DNA of 50,007 nucleotides from Armatimonadetes bacterium DC (GCA_001442985.1 LDYB01000017.1:1-50007); one strand, 5' to 3'. Counted from the first letter of the stretch, positions 25,881 to 33,684 are shown. Notes: generated from the sequence alone by a model not told the origin. Program-made: numbers and translations.

Positions 25881-26957
25881 ATGGGAATCCAGTTTGAGAT
25901 AGTTCAGACCTCCACACGCTCGCACGCCCGCCTGGGACGCCTGACGACCCCGCACGGGGTGATTGAGACCCCCGTGTTTATGCCTGTTGGCACGCAGGCG
26001 ACGGTCAAAACGCTCAGTCAGGACGAGCTGGAGCAGCTGGGCTACCGCCTGATTCTGGGCAACACCTATCACCTGTACCTGCGCCCGGGCGCGGAGCGGA
26101 TTGCACGCATGGGCGGGCTACACCGCTTCATGAGCTGGTCGGGCGCGATTCTGACCGACAGCGGCGGGTTTCAGGTGTTCAGCCTCACCAGCCTGCGCCA
26201 GATTGATATGGAGGGCGTCACTTTCCGTTCCCATCTGGACGGCTCGGAGCATCGGTTCACGCCGGAGCTTTCCATTAAGGTGCAATCCTTGCTGGGGAGC
26301 GACATCATCATGGCGTTTGACGAGTGCCCGCCTTATCCCGCCTCGCGGGAGGAGGTGGCGCTGGCGGTGGAGCGCACCTATCGCTGGGCAATTCGCTCTC
26401 GCGCGGCGTGGGAGGAGGCTCAGCCCGCTGGCGCGCTGTTCGGAATCGTGCAGGGGGGCGTTTATGAGGATTTACGCCTGATGAGCCTTCAGCAGATTAC
26501 GGAGCTGAACCTGCCCGGCTACGCGATTGGGGGTGTGTCGGTTGGCGAGCCTGTGGAAGAGATGCGCCGTATCACCGCTCTGGTGGCGCCGCGCCTGCCT
26601 GCAGAGAAACCGCGCTACCTGATGGGTGTCGGCACACCCGACGATATTCTGCACGCGGTGCAGGCAGGAGTGGACATGTTTGATTGCGTGCTGCCAACCC
26701 GACTGGGCAGGCATGGGGCGGTGTTCACGCAAAATGGGCGTCTCAACCTGCGCAACGCCCGCTTCGCAGAGTGCATGGAGCCGATAGACCCCACCTGCGA
26801 TTGCTGGGTATGTCAGCGCTACACCCTGGCGTACCTGCACCACCTGTTCCGCGCAGGCGAGATGCTGGGCTATCGGCTCGCCTCGTATCATAACCTCGCC
26901 TTTTATGCCCGCCTGATGGCGCAGATTCGCCAGCGCATTCGGGAGGGGACGCTTTGA
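25881..26957 (+). CDS. tgt: tRNA-guanine(34) transglycosylase
   Basis: Exchanges G34 of tRNAs with GUN anticodons for preQ1 on the way to queuosine. 358 aa, usual length. VETPVFMPVGTQATVKTL is near the N-terminus; ILTDSGGFQVFSL holds the catalytic Asp; GSDIIMAFDECPPYPASRE; YAIGGVSVGE; DCVLPTRLGRHGAVFT; and the zinc site CDCWVCQRYTLAYLHHLF. It starts 7 bases after the ATPase stop and is probably co-transcribed. Other queuosine genes are not in the window. Confidence 0.97.
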   Translation: MGIQFEIVQTSTRSHARLGRLTTPHGVIETPVFMPVGTQATVKTLSQDELEQLGYRLILGNTYHLYLRPGAERIARMGGLHRFMSWSGAILTDSGGFQVFSLTSLRQIDMEGVTFRSHLDGSEHRFTPELSIKVQSLLGSDIIMAFDECPPYPASREEVALAVERTYRWAIRSRAAWEEAQPAGALFGIVQGGVYEDLRLMSLQQITELNLPGYAIGGVSVGEPVEEMRRITALVAPRLPAEKPRYLMGVGTPDDILHAVQAGVDMFDCVLPTRLGRHGAVFTQNGRLNLRNARFAECMEPIDPTCDCWVCQRYTLAYLHHLFRAGEMLGYRLASYHNLAFYARLMAQIRQRIREGTL

Positions 26958-26981
26958 CTTTTTAGTCGAGGCGGGTCAGAG

Positions 26982-27174
26982 GGCTAAAGCGGCTCTGTCG
27001 CAAAGATGCCCGATAGAACACAGAATGCCCCCTCCGCCCGGTTCCCACCGCAAGCGAGGGGAACCGGGACCGTAGCTTCTGCACGCCTGAACGCGCCCCC
27101 TGCGTGGCATGGGAACCAACGGAGGAGGTCGCGAGATACATCGCCCAACCCTTACAACAGAGCAGCTAAAGCCA
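26982..27174. mobile_element. small inverted-repeat element (MITE-like), about 190 bases
   Basis: The left end GGCTAAAGCGGCTCTGTCGC (AAAG follows) is matched in inverted form by the right end CAACAGAGCAGCTAAAGCC. Inside is a GGTTCCC-family palindrome (27037-27068) and no open frame. The same end motif with an inverted partner also brackets 45727-46367. It resembles a non-autonomous element mobilised by a transposase elsewhere. Confidence 0.5.
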
Positions 27175-27294
27175 TTCCCGGTAGACAAAGCCCGCCTGTG
27201 CAGGCTCCCCGTAGCAAGGGCATCCTGCCCCTGTCCACACGCAGGATGCGCGTGCTACTTGAGTTGACGAAGTCAGCTTCGCTTGAGGAAACGA
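27175..27294. repeat. degenerate stem-loop repeat tract
   Basis: No gene. Pieces of the neighbouring three-way-junction repeat are visible: AAAGCCCGCCTGTGCAGGCT, TTGACGAAGTCAGCTTCGC, and GCAGGATGCGCGTGCTACTT which pairs loosely with GTAGCAAGGGCATCCTGC. It looks like a decayed copy. Confidence 0.45.
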
Positions 27295-27391
27295 GACGGC
27301 TAAAGCCGTTCCTACGAAACAAAGCCCGCCTTCGCGGGCTATTTCAGCCGACGCAGGTCGGCTTCGTCTATTAGGAACGGCTTCAGCCGTC
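27295..27391. repeat. three-way-junction repeat, copy 1
   Basis: An outer stem of about 20 bases (GACGGCTAAAGCCGTTCCTA with TAGGAACGGCTTCAGCCGTC) encloses two hairpins: AGCCCGCCTTCGCGGGCT and AGCCGACGCAGGTCGGCT. Copies stand at 27420 and, inverted, at 44794. No coding capacity. Confidence 0.8.
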
Positions 27392-27419
27392 TGGCTAATC
27401 CCACGCCCCTATAAACCCT

Positions 27420-27518
27420 GACGGGTGAACCCGTTCCCAGTAAACAAAGCCAGCCTTCGCTGGCTAAATCAGCCGACGCAGGTCGGCTTCGTTTTATAGG
27501 AACGGAACCTCAGCCGTC
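27420..27518. repeat. three-way-junction repeat, copy 2
   Basis: The same architecture as copy 1. The outer stem is weaker on the right (GACGGGTGAACCCGTTCC with GGAACGGAACCTCAGCCGTC). The first hairpin is AGCCAGCCTTCGCTGGCT, in which both arms have changed together relative to copy 1; the second hairpin AGCCGACGCAGGTCGGCT is identical. Confidence 0.8.
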
Positions 27519-27540
27519 AGAGCCTCACCCCCCCACAAAC

Positions 27541-27576
27541 AAAAAACGCCCCTCCCTCGCGCGAGGAAGGGGCGTC
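27541..27576 (-). terminator. intrinsic terminator of the CRISPR array transcript
   Basis: On the minus strand CGCCCCTTCCTCG pairs with CGAGGGAGGGGCG and is followed by TTTTTTG. It begins 5 bases beyond the last repeat and ends transcription coming leftwards through the array. Confidence 0.8.
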
Positions 27577-27580
27577 TTCC

Positions 27581-27804
27581 GTTTCAATCCCTCACAGGTA
27601 GGCTACAAACCCCGGGGAGATATCCCGTTGATTTCACGGGTGTTTCAATCCCTCACAGGTAGGCTACAAACTCAAGTGCGTCGCCCACTGCGACGCACAC
27701 ATCAAATGTTTCAATCCCTCACAGGTAGGCTACAAACTTATGACCCGACGCGCGGCGCGCCGACTGTGTTCTTTGTTTCAATCCCTCACAGGTAGGCTAC
27801 AAAC
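27581..27804 (-). CRISPR. CRISPR array, 4 repeats and 3 spacers
   Basis: Four identical 30-base repeats start at 27581, 27642, 27708 and 27775. On the plus strand they begin GTTTCAATCCCTCACAGG and end GGCTACAAAC. Spacers are 31, 36 and 37 bases. On the minus strand the repeat ends in ATTGAAAC, the usual crRNA 5' handle of type I/III systems. With the promoter at 27891-27920 and terminator at 27541-27576, this fixes transcription leftwards. No cas gene lies in the window. The absence of repeat decay suggests the array is still maintained. Confidence 0.95.
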
Positions 27805-27890
27805 CAACCCGCTCTTTGCGGGTCGGTCCCCAAAATGAGTTCAAAACGGTTCCGATTGTCAAGGTTCGGGCGTTGCCCGTTGGCGGGTTT

Positions 27891-27920
27891 ATTATACCCC
27901 ATCGGTGTCGGTGAAGTCAA
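27891..27920 (-). promoter_or_regulatory. promoter in the CRISPR leader
   Basis: Minus strand: TTGACT (27915-27920), an 18-base spacer and TATAAT (27891-27896), pointing at the array. The transcript would start near 27884 and enter the first repeat about 80 bases later. Confidence 0.75.
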
Positions 27921-27923
27921 GCT

Positions 27924-27983
27924 TTGGCGTCGATCGGACTCGGATTTGAACTCAAGTGCCCAAAAGCCGGCGATCGACGCCAA
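27924..27983. repeat. 13-base perfect inverted repeat just upstream of the CRISPR promoter
   Basis: TTGGCGTCGATCG (27924-27936) and CGATCGACGCCAA (27971-27983) are exact inverse copies separated by 34 bases and abut the -35 box of the leader promoter. They could be an operator, an integration-host or Cas1-2 docking site, or a remnant of a mobile end. Confidence 0.7.
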
Positions 27984-28239
27984 GTGGGTTTTTGGGGTAC
28001 AGGATGTGGTGTGTGATAGTGCAGACAACACGCTACCTGTGGTGTATCGCCTCTCGGTTTGTCGTCGAACGAAGGGTTAGTCAAAGAATCGGGCAAAATG
28101 CGTTCAAAATTAGCCCCTTTGAGCAGATGGCTTTCGTTGCAAGAATCCCTCTCTGTTCAGTGGCTCCCCATAACTGGCGCTCCCCAAAAGTCCGCTGGCT
28201 CACAGGGGGGTATAATTGCGCTCTGCAGGAGAGGAAGCG
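27984..28239. other. non-coding stretch between CRISPR leader and metC-like gene
   Basis: No convincing gene. AAAATGCGTTCAAAA (28095-28109) repeats the leader sequence AAAATGAGTTCAAAA (27832-27846). TATAAT at 28211-28216, preceded by no clear -35 box, probably starts the transcript of the downstream gene, which has GGAGAGGAAG as ribosome site. Confidence 0.5.
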
Positions 28240-29382
28240 ATGCGATTCGAAACGGCAGCCATCCACGCAGGACAGCCGCCCGACCCGACCACCGGCTCGG
28301 TGATTGTGCCCATCTATGCCACCTCCAACTTCGTGCGCACCAGTATTGACCAGACCGACGGCTATGAGTATTCGCGCGTCTCCAACCCCACACGCGCGGC
28401 AGCGGAAACCTGCCTCGCCACGCTGGAAGGGGCGCGCTATGCCCTGCTGTTCGGCTCTGGCATGGCGGCGGAAACGGCGGTGCTGGGACTGTTCAAGCCA
28501 GGCGACCATGTGGTCTGCACGCGCGATGTGTATGGCGGCACCGTCTCGCTGATGAACCGAATCGCCCCCCAGCGCGGCATTCAGGTGTCGTATGTGAACG
28601 CTTTAGACCCCCAGCAGGTCGCCGACGCAATTCAGCCCAACACGCGCATGCTCTGGCTGGAATCGCCCACGAACCCCCTCACTTATGTGCTGGAGACGCC
28701 CGCGCTGGTGGAAATCGCGAAAGCACACGGGCTGCTGACCGTCTTCGATAACACCTTCGCCACCCCCTACCTGCAGAACCCCCTGCAGTGGGGCGTGGAT
28801 ATTGTGGTGCATAGCGTCACGAAATATCTGGGCGGGCACAGCGATATTATCGGCGGCGCGCTGGTCTACAACCGCGACGACCTGCATGACCCCCTCTGGG
28901 ACCAGCAGGCGGTGGGGGGCGGGATTCTCTCGCCGTTTGAGAGCTGGCTGCTGTTGCGCGGGATGAAAACGCTCGCGGTGCGCATGCGGGCGCACTGTGA
29001 GAATGCGATGGCGGTTGCCCGATTTCTGGAAGAGCATCCCAAAGTGGAGCGTGTGCTGTATCCGGGGCTGCCCAGCCATCCGCATCATGAGCGGGCGAAG
29101 CGCCTGATGCGCGGCTTCGGCGGGATGGTGGCGGTCTATCTCAAAACCGACCGCGCGGGCGTGAACCGATTCTGCACAGGCATGCGCTACTTCCGGCTCG
29201 CCAGCAGTCTGGGCGGGGTGGAGTCGCTGGTGGGCTATCCTGCCACGATGTCGCACAGCAGCCTCACGCCCGAAGAGCGCGCTGCGCAGGGCATTACCGA
29301 CAATCTCGTGCGCCTCTCCGTCGGAATCGAGCATATTGACGACCTGATTGCCGATTTAGACTCGGCGCTGGCGGCACTCTGA
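28240..29382 (+). CDS. cystathionine gamma-synthase/lyase-family PLP enzyme
   Basis: Transsulfuration-type enzyme moving sulfur between homoserine, cysteine and homocysteine compounds. 380 aa from ATG 28240. It has TAAIHAGQPPDPTTGSVIVP, YEYSRVSNPTRAAAETCLA, FGSGMAAE, DVYGGTVSLMNR, ESPTNPL, DNTFATPYLQ and the PLP lysine in HSVTKYLGGHSDIIGG (near residue 198), ending SLGGVESLVGYPATMSHSS and LVRLSVGIEHIDDLIADL. Sequence alone does not separate synthase, gamma-lyase, beta-lyase or methionine gamma-lyase. It overlaps the next gene (TGATG). Confidence 0.92.
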   Translation: MRFETAAIHAGQPPDPTTGSVIVPIYATSNFVRTSIDQTDGYEYSRVSNPTRAAAETCLATLEGARYALLFGSGMAAETAVLGLFKPGDHVVCTRDVYGGTVSLMNRIAPQRGIQVSYVNALDPQQVADAIQPNTRMLWLESPTNPLTYVLETPALVEIAKAHGLLTVFDNTFATPYLQNPLQWGVDIVVHSVTKYLGGHSDIIGGALVYNRDDLHDPLWDQQAVGGGILSPFESWLLLRGMKTLAVRMRAHCENAMAVARFLEEHPKVERVLYPGLPSHPHHERAKRLMRGFGGMVAVYLKTDRAGVNRFCTGMRYFRLASSLGGVESLVGYPATMSHSSLTPEERAAQGITDNLVRLSVGIEHIDDLIADLDSALAAL

Positions 29383-31382
29383 TGCGCACGATAGGCGTCG
29401 ACACGGGCGGCACTTTCACCGATTTCGTCTTCTGGGAGGACGGGCGCCTGCGCCTGCTGAAAGTGCCCTCCACGCCCGACGCGCCAGAGCAGGCAGTGTT
29501 GCAGGGCATCCGCTACTGGCTGAATGAGGGCGCGCCGTTTCGGCTACTGCATGGTACGACTGTCGGCACGAACGCGATTCTGGAGGGCAAGGGCGCACGC
29601 ACGGCGTTTTTGACCACGCGCGGCTTCCGCGATATGCTCCACATCGGGCGTCAGGAGCGTCAGGAACTGTATAGCCTCTGCCCGCGACCGCGCCCGTGCC
29701 TTGCGGAGCGCGCCCTGTGTGCCGAGGTGGCAGAGCGCATCGCCTACGACGGCACGGTCCTGTATCCCCTGCACACGGAGGGGCTGGAGCGGCTGGTTCG
29801 CCGCTGGAAGCGGGCGGGCGTGGAGGCAGTGGCGGTGTGTTTGCTGTTTTCGTATGTGAACCCCAGCCACGAGCGCGCCCTGAAAGCGATTCTGGAGCGT
29901 TATTTTGCGGTCTCTATCTCCAGCGAGGTGGCGCCTGAGTTTCGTGAATACGAGCGCGCCAGCACCACTTTTCTGAACGCGACGCTGACGCCCATTATGG
30001 GTCGCTATCTGGAGCGGCTGCAGGCTTCGGCAGGGGCGCTGGGCGCGGAGCCGATTCTGCTGAGCGGCTCATCGGGCGGGCTGATGAGCCTGCCACGGGC
30101 GCGCGCCTATCCGCTGGGCACGGTGCTGTCGGGTCCTGCGGCGGGCGTGATGGGCGCGTGGGCGCTCGCGCGTCAGGTGGGCGCCCACAAAGTGCTGACC
30201 CTCGATGTGGGCGGCACCTCCTCGGATATGGCGCTGATAGACCACGAGCCGCTGCGTGCCACACTGGGCGAGATTGGGGGCATGCCGTTGCGCATGCCGC
30301 GTCTTGACATTCACACGCTGGGCGCGGGGGGCGGCTCGCTGGCGTATCTGGACCCTGCGGGCGGGTTGCGAGTCGGTCCCCAGAGCGCGGGCGCCGACCC
30401 CGGTCCTGCGGTCTACGGCAAAAGCCTGCAGCCGACGCTGACCGACGCCCACTTCGTGATGGGGCACCTGCTCACGGAAACTTTCGGGTTCGGGCAGATT
30501 CCGCTGGAGCCAGAGCGGGCGTGGCGTGCGATAGAGCCGCTGGCGCAATCGCTGGGGCTGACCATCCCCGAAACAGCGGAGGCGATTGTGGAGCAGGCGC
30601 GCGCCCGAATCGCGCGGGGGCTACGCACGCTCTCGGCAGGCAAGGGCTACGACCCTGCACAGTTCACCTTAGTGGTGTTCGGCGGCGCGGGCGCCCTGCA
30701 CGCCTGCGTCCTCGCGCGATTGCTCCAGATTCCGCAGTGGCTGGTTCCCCCTTATCCGGGCGTGCTGTCGGCGTATGGCTTGCTCTGGATGGAGATTCTG
30801 CACGAGTCGGTGCGCACGGTGTTGCGCGCGTTGCCCGACCGCGCCGACCCCCCTCTGGAGCGCGTGCTGATAGACCTGCGCGAGGAGTGCGAAGCAATTA
30901 TGCGCGAGGCGGGCGTGCCGATTGGGAGCTTTGAACTGCACCCCTACGCCGACCTGCGCTATATGGGGCAATCGCACGAGATGACCGTGCCCCTGAATCT
31001 GGCGCGGCTCCCCCAGACGAGGGCGGAGTTTGAGCGGCTCCATCAGGTGCGGTATGGGTTCACCCTGTCGGGACGCCCGGTGGAGCTGGTGAACCTGCGC
31101 TTGCGAGCCGTTGCGCTTCAGCCAAAGCCCGCAGGCGCTTCGTGGGAACCGCCCGCCGACTGGCTCCCCCCGAACCTGCCCGGCACCACGAAGGTAATTC
31201 TGAACGGTGAGACGCTGGAAGTGCCTGTAATCCCGCGCCACACGCTCGCACCCGATGAGGTTGTGCCCGCGCCCGCGCTGGTGGTTCAACCCGACGCCAC
31301 CGTGCTGATCGAACCGGGCTGGCATGTGCAGGTATGCCGTCGCACCGGCGCGCTGATGGGGCGCTGGCAGGGGGGGCAATAA
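29382..31382 (+). CDS. HyuA-type hydantoinase / oxoprolinase subunit A
   Basis: 666 aa. The N-terminus RTIGVDTGGTFTDFVF is the ATP-binding start of the hydantoinase A/oxoprolinase family. It continues with LLHGTTVGTNAILEGKGARTA, ILLSGSSGGLMSLPRARAYP, VLTLDVGGTSSDMALID, FGGAGALHACVLAR and a C-terminal region GFTLSGRPVELVNLRLRA. These enzymes open cyclic amides such as 5-oxoproline or N-methylhydantoin with ATP, usually with a HyuB partner. No hyuB is present here. One-base overlap with the upstream PLP-enzyme gene implies a joint role, perhaps in sulfur amino acid or glutathione-type turnover (inference). Confidence 0.9.
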   Translation: MRTIGVDTGGTFTDFVFWEDGRLRLLKVPSTPDAPEQAVLQGIRYWLNEGAPFRLLHGTTVGTNAILEGKGARTAFLTTRGFRDMLHIGRQERQELYSLCPRPRPCLAERALCAEVAERIAYDGTVLYPLHTEGLERLVRRWKRAGVEAVAVCLLFSYVNPSHERALKAILERYFAVSISSEVAPEFREYERASTTFLNATLTPIMGRYLERLQASAGALGAEPILLSGSSGGLMSLPRARAYPLGTVLSGPAAGVMGAWALARQVGAHKVLTLDVGGTSSDMALIDHEPLRATLGEIGGMPLRMPRLDIHTLGAGGGSLAYLDPAGGLRVGPQSAGADPGPAVYGKSLQPTLTDAHFVMGHLLTETFGFGQIPLEPERAWRAIEPLAQSLGLTIPETAEAIVEQARARIARGLRTLSAGKGYDPAQFTLVVFGGAGALHACVLARLLQIPQWLVPPYPGVLSAYGLLWMEILHESVRTVLRALPDRADPPLERVLIDLREECEAIMREAGVPIGSFELHPYADLRYMGQSHEMTVPLNLARLPQTRAEFERLHQVRYGFTLSGRPVELVNLRLRAVALQPKPAGASWEPPADWLPPNLPGTTKVILNGETLEVPVIPRHTLAPDEVVPAPALVVQPDATVLIEPGWHVQVCRRTGALMGRWQGGQ

Positions 31383-31389
31383 AGCAGCA

Positions 31390-31414
31390 CCCCCTGCCCA
31401 TCACGGGCAGGGGG
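31390..31414. terminator. hairpin between convergent genes
   Basis: CCCCCTGCCC, ATCAC and GGGCAGGGGG form a perfect 10-base stem between the HyuA stop and the stop of the opposing gene. There is no T-run on either strand, so termination there is plausible but not certain. Confidence 0.5.
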
Positions 31415-31441
31415 CATCAGGACGCTCAGCACAGGGCTTGT

Positions 31442-32221
31442 TCAGAACCCCACCGCCACGCATCCCGAATCGCCCCAGATGCGCTCGTCGGCGAGGGTGC
31501 GCTTCAACACGGCGCGCGCGGTCTCCTGATTCTCAGGCGTGACGCCCACCGCAATCACCACCGTCGAGCTGGAAACGCGCAAGCCAATCAGATCCTTCAG
31601 GATGTCCAGAATCGGGTCAGGGTCAGGGTAAATGCACACGCAGAAAATCCACCAGCGGAAGCATGGGAAATTGCATCCGCCCGAACCGCCCCCGCTCTCT
31701 TTGTTGTTGAAAACCGTGACCCATCCCACATTCTGTACCGGCGAGGCGCGGAACAGGTCACCAAGAGTGCGCACGGGGCGCGGGCTGGGACGAATGTCCT
31801 TTTTCTCAATCCCGCGTGCGTTCTCGCTGGGGTTCGCCTGTGGCGCAGGGGTCAACTGGGGTCCGAACACGCCGCGCAGGAACTCTTCAATCGGGATGTT
31901 CTGCCAGTTCGGGTTCGGGGTGGGCGCGGCTGTGCGTCCAGTGGCAGCGGATGGGTTCTCTTTAACCGTGGAAGACTTCTGTTTAATCGTGACCTGCGCT
32001 CCCTCCACCATCTGGGAAACCGTTTGCGGCGGCGTGGTCGCCTGATGGTAGAGGATGATGACCCGGAAGGGCGGCGTGGTGGTTTCGGGGTCTTTCGGGG
32101 CGGCCTCGCGCACATTGATTACCTGTGGGCGCGTGGGGGTGTTCTGCTGTTCTTCCGCATAGGCAGCAACGCCCAACAACGCCACAACACTCACTACAGT
32201 CAGCCAAAAGCGTGTGAACAT
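31442..32221 (-). CDS. secreted protein of unknown function
   Basis: 259 aa from the ATG at 32221, with AAAGGAGG upstream; a longer frame would add 11 residues before the ribosome site. Signal peptide FTRFWLTVVSVVALLGVAA then YAEE. The middle is Pro/Thr/Asn-rich and probably disordered (PPFRVIILYHQATTPPQTV, NPSAATGRTAAPTPNPNW). Near the C-terminus a cysteine/tryptophan cluster (GGCNFPCFRWWIFCVCIYPD) precedes DPILDILKDLIGLRVSSSTV and VVIAVGVTPENQETARAVLK. The last part recalls BON or secretin-like periplasmic modules; unproven. Single gene. Confidence 0.6.
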   Translation of the reverse strand: MFTRFWLTVVSVVALLGVAAYAEEQQNTPTRPQVINVREAAPKDPETTTPPFRVIILYHQATTPPQTVSQMVEGAQVTIKQKSSTVKENPSAATGRTAAPTPNPNWQNIPIEEFLRGVFGPQLTPAPQANPSENARGIEKKDIRPSPRPVRTLGDLFRASPVQNVGWVTVFNNKESGGGSGGCNFPCFRWWIFCVCIYPDPDPILDILKDLIGLRVSSSTVVIAVGVTPENQETARAVLKRTLADERIWGDSGCVAVGF

Positions 32222-32361
32222 CAACAAACCTCCTTTGAAAGTTTCTTGAGGCACAGGTATACCTGCGTCCAGCGTGCTTCAGATATTAGGTTAATTCGCC
32301 GTCAGGAAATCCATGACGATTAATGAGGATTATGGAATGTGAGAGGTTTTTCTGGAGTCCT

Positions 32362-32394
32362 GGTGCGAAGGGTTGCCCCCTTCGCACCGTTTTT
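32362..32394 (+). terminator. terminator-like hairpin downstream of the sigma-GGDEF gene
   Basis: GGTGCGAAGGG, TTGCC and CCCTTCGCACC followed by GTTTTT on the plus strand. The nearest gene ending here is on the minus strand, for which the T-run is on the wrong side, so the element may simply be a strong 3' stem for the minus-strand operon or block antisense reads. Confidence 0.4.
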
Positions 32395-32397
32395 CAT

Positions 32398-33684
32398 CTA
32401 TGCCGCCTGCTCGCTTGCTCGGTGGGCGGCGAGTCGCTCTTCAGCGTGCTGGAGCAGGTTCTCGAACTCCCTGCCGTCGCCCGGATAGAACGCCCAGCCG
32501 TAGTGCAGGCTGAAATGGCGACTGACGCTTTCCTGAAAAGTGTTCTGGAGCCATTCGGTAAGCGCCTCATATACGCGCTGGGCAATAGAGGGTGTATGTT
32601 CCCCAGCGTAGGGCAGAATCACGCCCAGCGAGGCGCGCCCGTAGCGTCCCACGATATCGGCTTTGCGCACGGTCTCGCGCACCACCGCCGCCGCCTGCAG
32701 CAGCAGCTCCCCCAGCGCGAACTCGCCCAGCGCGTCCAGCGTCTGGCGGTCGGAAACGAACTCAAAGATAGCGAACCCGACCACATTATGGTAGCGTGCA
32801 GAGCGCTGAACCTCTTCCCGCAGGCGTACCTGCAGGTAGTCATAGGAATACAGCCCTGTCTGGGGGTCTAAAATCCGCGCTTCGAAGTCGCCGCGCTCCA
32901 GCCCGCGCGCTCGCAAGCGCTGCTGATCCAGCCACTCCTCTTCGCTGATGATGCGGCGCAACTTCTGCGTGGCGTTGCGTAAAATGTGCGACACATAGTT
33001 GCACGAGATTTTGAGCATATGCGCAATCTCGGTCTGGTTGTAGCCCTCGTTGAAGAAGAGCTCCAGCACCTGGCGCTCTATCTGCTTCAGCTGACGCATC
33101 GCGTTTTCTATCACCACACGCTCCTCTATCGGCAGGTTGAAGGTCTGGCACGGCTCGCACTCCAGTTTCTCGATATCGTAGCCGTTCCACTCATCCTCAT
33201 CGTCAGAGCTCAACACATCGAGCGAGCTGACCTTGAACACCTCGCGCGTCATCAGCACATCTTCCACCGCCCTGGTGGTCATGCCCAGAAACTGGGCAAT
33301 CTCCTGGGTGGTGGGGGGGCGCCCGTACTGGGCGCTGAGTTCGTTAATCACCCGATTGATTTTGCTGTTGAGCTCTTGCAGCCACGCAGGCTCTTTGATG
33401 ATTTTGCCCTTATCGCGCAGGTAGTGTTTGATTTGCCCGATAATCAGGTGCGTGGCGTAGGTGGTGAACTTCACGCCCTTGTCGGGGTCATAAAGGTCCA
33501 GCGCGTTCAGCAGCCCGAGGTAGCCCTCTTGAATGAGGTCTTCAATCGGTTCCCCTGAGCCGACGAACTTACGGGCGGCGCTCTCCACCAGCCCCGATAG
33601 CTGAAGCGTAATCATATCCCGAATCTCCAGGTCGCGCGTGCGACAATATTCGCGAACCAGCTCTTCCGTGTCCCGCTTGATCAT
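32398..33684 (-). CDS. sigma-70-family factor fused to a degenerate GGDEF domain
   Basis: 428 aa. Residues 1-245 are a SigB/F/G-like sigma factor: region 2 (IEDLIQEGYLGLLNALDLYD, GVKFTTYATHLIIGQIKHYL), region 3 (YGRPPTTQEIAQFLGMTTRA) and region 4 HTH (IERQVLELFFNEGYNQTEIA, ISCNYVSHILRNATQKLRR). Residues about 272-425 have a diguanylate-cyclase-like fold (DPQTGLYSYDYLQVRLREEV, RKADIVGRYGRASLGVILPY), but the GGDEF signature is GRASL, so catalysis is not expected. The domain could sense a nucleotide or protein partner and control the sigma part. It ends the pilT-pilC operon, suggesting regulation of surface motility (inference). Confidence 0.85.
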   Translation of the reverse strand: MIKRDTEELVREYCRTRDLEIRDMITLQLSGLVESAARKFVGSGEPIEDLIQEGYLGLLNALDLYDPDKGVKFTTYATHLIIGQIKHYLRDKGKIIKEPAWLQELNSKINRVINELSAQYGRPPTTQEIAQFLGMTTRAVEDVLMTREVFKVSSLDVLSSDDEDEWNGYDIEKLECEPCQTFNLPIEERVVIENAMRQLKQIERQVLELFFNEGYNQTEIAHMLKISCNYVSHILRNATQKLRRIISEEEWLDQQRLRARGLERGDFEARILDPQTGLYSYDYLQVRLREEVQRSARYHNVVGFAIFEFVSDRQTLDALGEFALGELLLQAAAVVRETVRKADIVGRYGRASLGVILPYAGEHTPSIAQRVYEALTEWLQNTFQESVSRHFSLHYGWAFYPGDGREFENLLQHAEERLAAHRASEQAA

